Position numbers and translations under genes: made by a program. This document shows, piece by piece, positions 6,777 through 6,829 of a stretch of DNA of 6,829 nt. Source of the DNA: Flavobacteriales bacterium (GTDB lineage: Bacteria; Bacteroidota; Bacteroidia; Flavobacteriales_D; Sanyastnellaceae). Position 1 is the first letter of the stretch. Each line of letters opens with the position of its first letter. The stretch is from the NCBI GenBank assembly GCA_947457325.1, contig CANGVU010000066.1, forward strand, positions 1-6,829, given 5' to 3'. A model generated the notes under the pieces. That model did no database searches. It had not been told where the DNA came from and saw nothing but the letters and a program-made list of their open reading frames with translations.

Positions 6777-6829
6777 ATGAACCGGAATGAATTGGCCGCG
6801 ATTATTCAAGAAAGAAAATCGCTATTGTG
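6777..6829 (+). CDS. pyrF: Orotidine 5'-phosphate decarboxylase, N-terminal fragment (runs off window)
   Basis: An ATG two bases after the prfA stop opens a frame that stays open to the window end: MNRNELAAIIQERKSLL plus two bases (TG) of the next codon. This matches the start of the Bacteroidota PyrF family as I recall it (MNxxxL..xIxxKxSFLCVGLDTD): the basic residues before S, the hydrophobic pair, and a partial TG codon that would be Cys. PyrF removes CO2 from OMP to make UMP, the last step of pyrimidine nucleotide synthesis, and I recall it following prfA in many Bacteroidota. Only 17 residues are visible and no catalytic residue is included, so the call rests on short similarity plus gene order. 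The tight spacing implies cotranscription with purM and prfA. Confidence 0.7.
   Translation, partial: MNRNELAAIIQERKSLL

Overview
The window looks like an ordinary chromosomal housekeeping segment of a member of the Bacteroidota (Bacteroidetes). Four independent signs point there: a type III glutamine synthetase, an outer-membrane protein with the TPR / beta-propeller / CRD / OmpA layout of PorE, the long and divergent AIR synthase lineage typical of this phylum, and promoter-like sequences matching the Bacteroidota consensus (TTG, about 20 nt, TAnnTTTG) in place of an E. coli-type -35/-10. No start codon has a well-placed strong Shine-Dalgarno sequence, which also fits. I would not assign a class or genus.

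Layout, all on the + strand. (1) Positions 16-2202: glnN, complete, with only 15 nt of upstream sequence. (2) 2203-2308: a 106-nt gap holding a strong intrinsic terminator that partly overlaps the promoter for the next gene. (3) 2309-4426: a 705-residue exported PorE-like protein of the cell envelope. (4) 4427-4516: a 90-nt gap where a terminator hairpin is superimposed on a promoter -7 element. (5) 4517-6829: a compact operon of purM, prfA (start overlaps the purM stop by one base) and the first 17 codons of pyrF, which runs off the window edge. There is no non-coding stretch over 300 bases.

The first two genes look like single-gene transcription units: nitrogen assimilation by GlnN, then an envelope protein anchored to peptidoglycan and possibly linked to type IX secretion. 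The last three form one unit joining purine synthesis (PurM), translation termination at UAA/UAG (RF1) and the last step of UMP synthesis (PyrF), a plausible growth-related grouping.

I saw no mobile element, CRISPR array, tRNA/rRNA, broken gene or unknown gene, and no undescribed system. The points most worth a second look are the two terminator/promoter overlaps, the coupled purM/prfA junction, the divergent PurM, and the unresolved membrane anchoring of the PorE-like protein.
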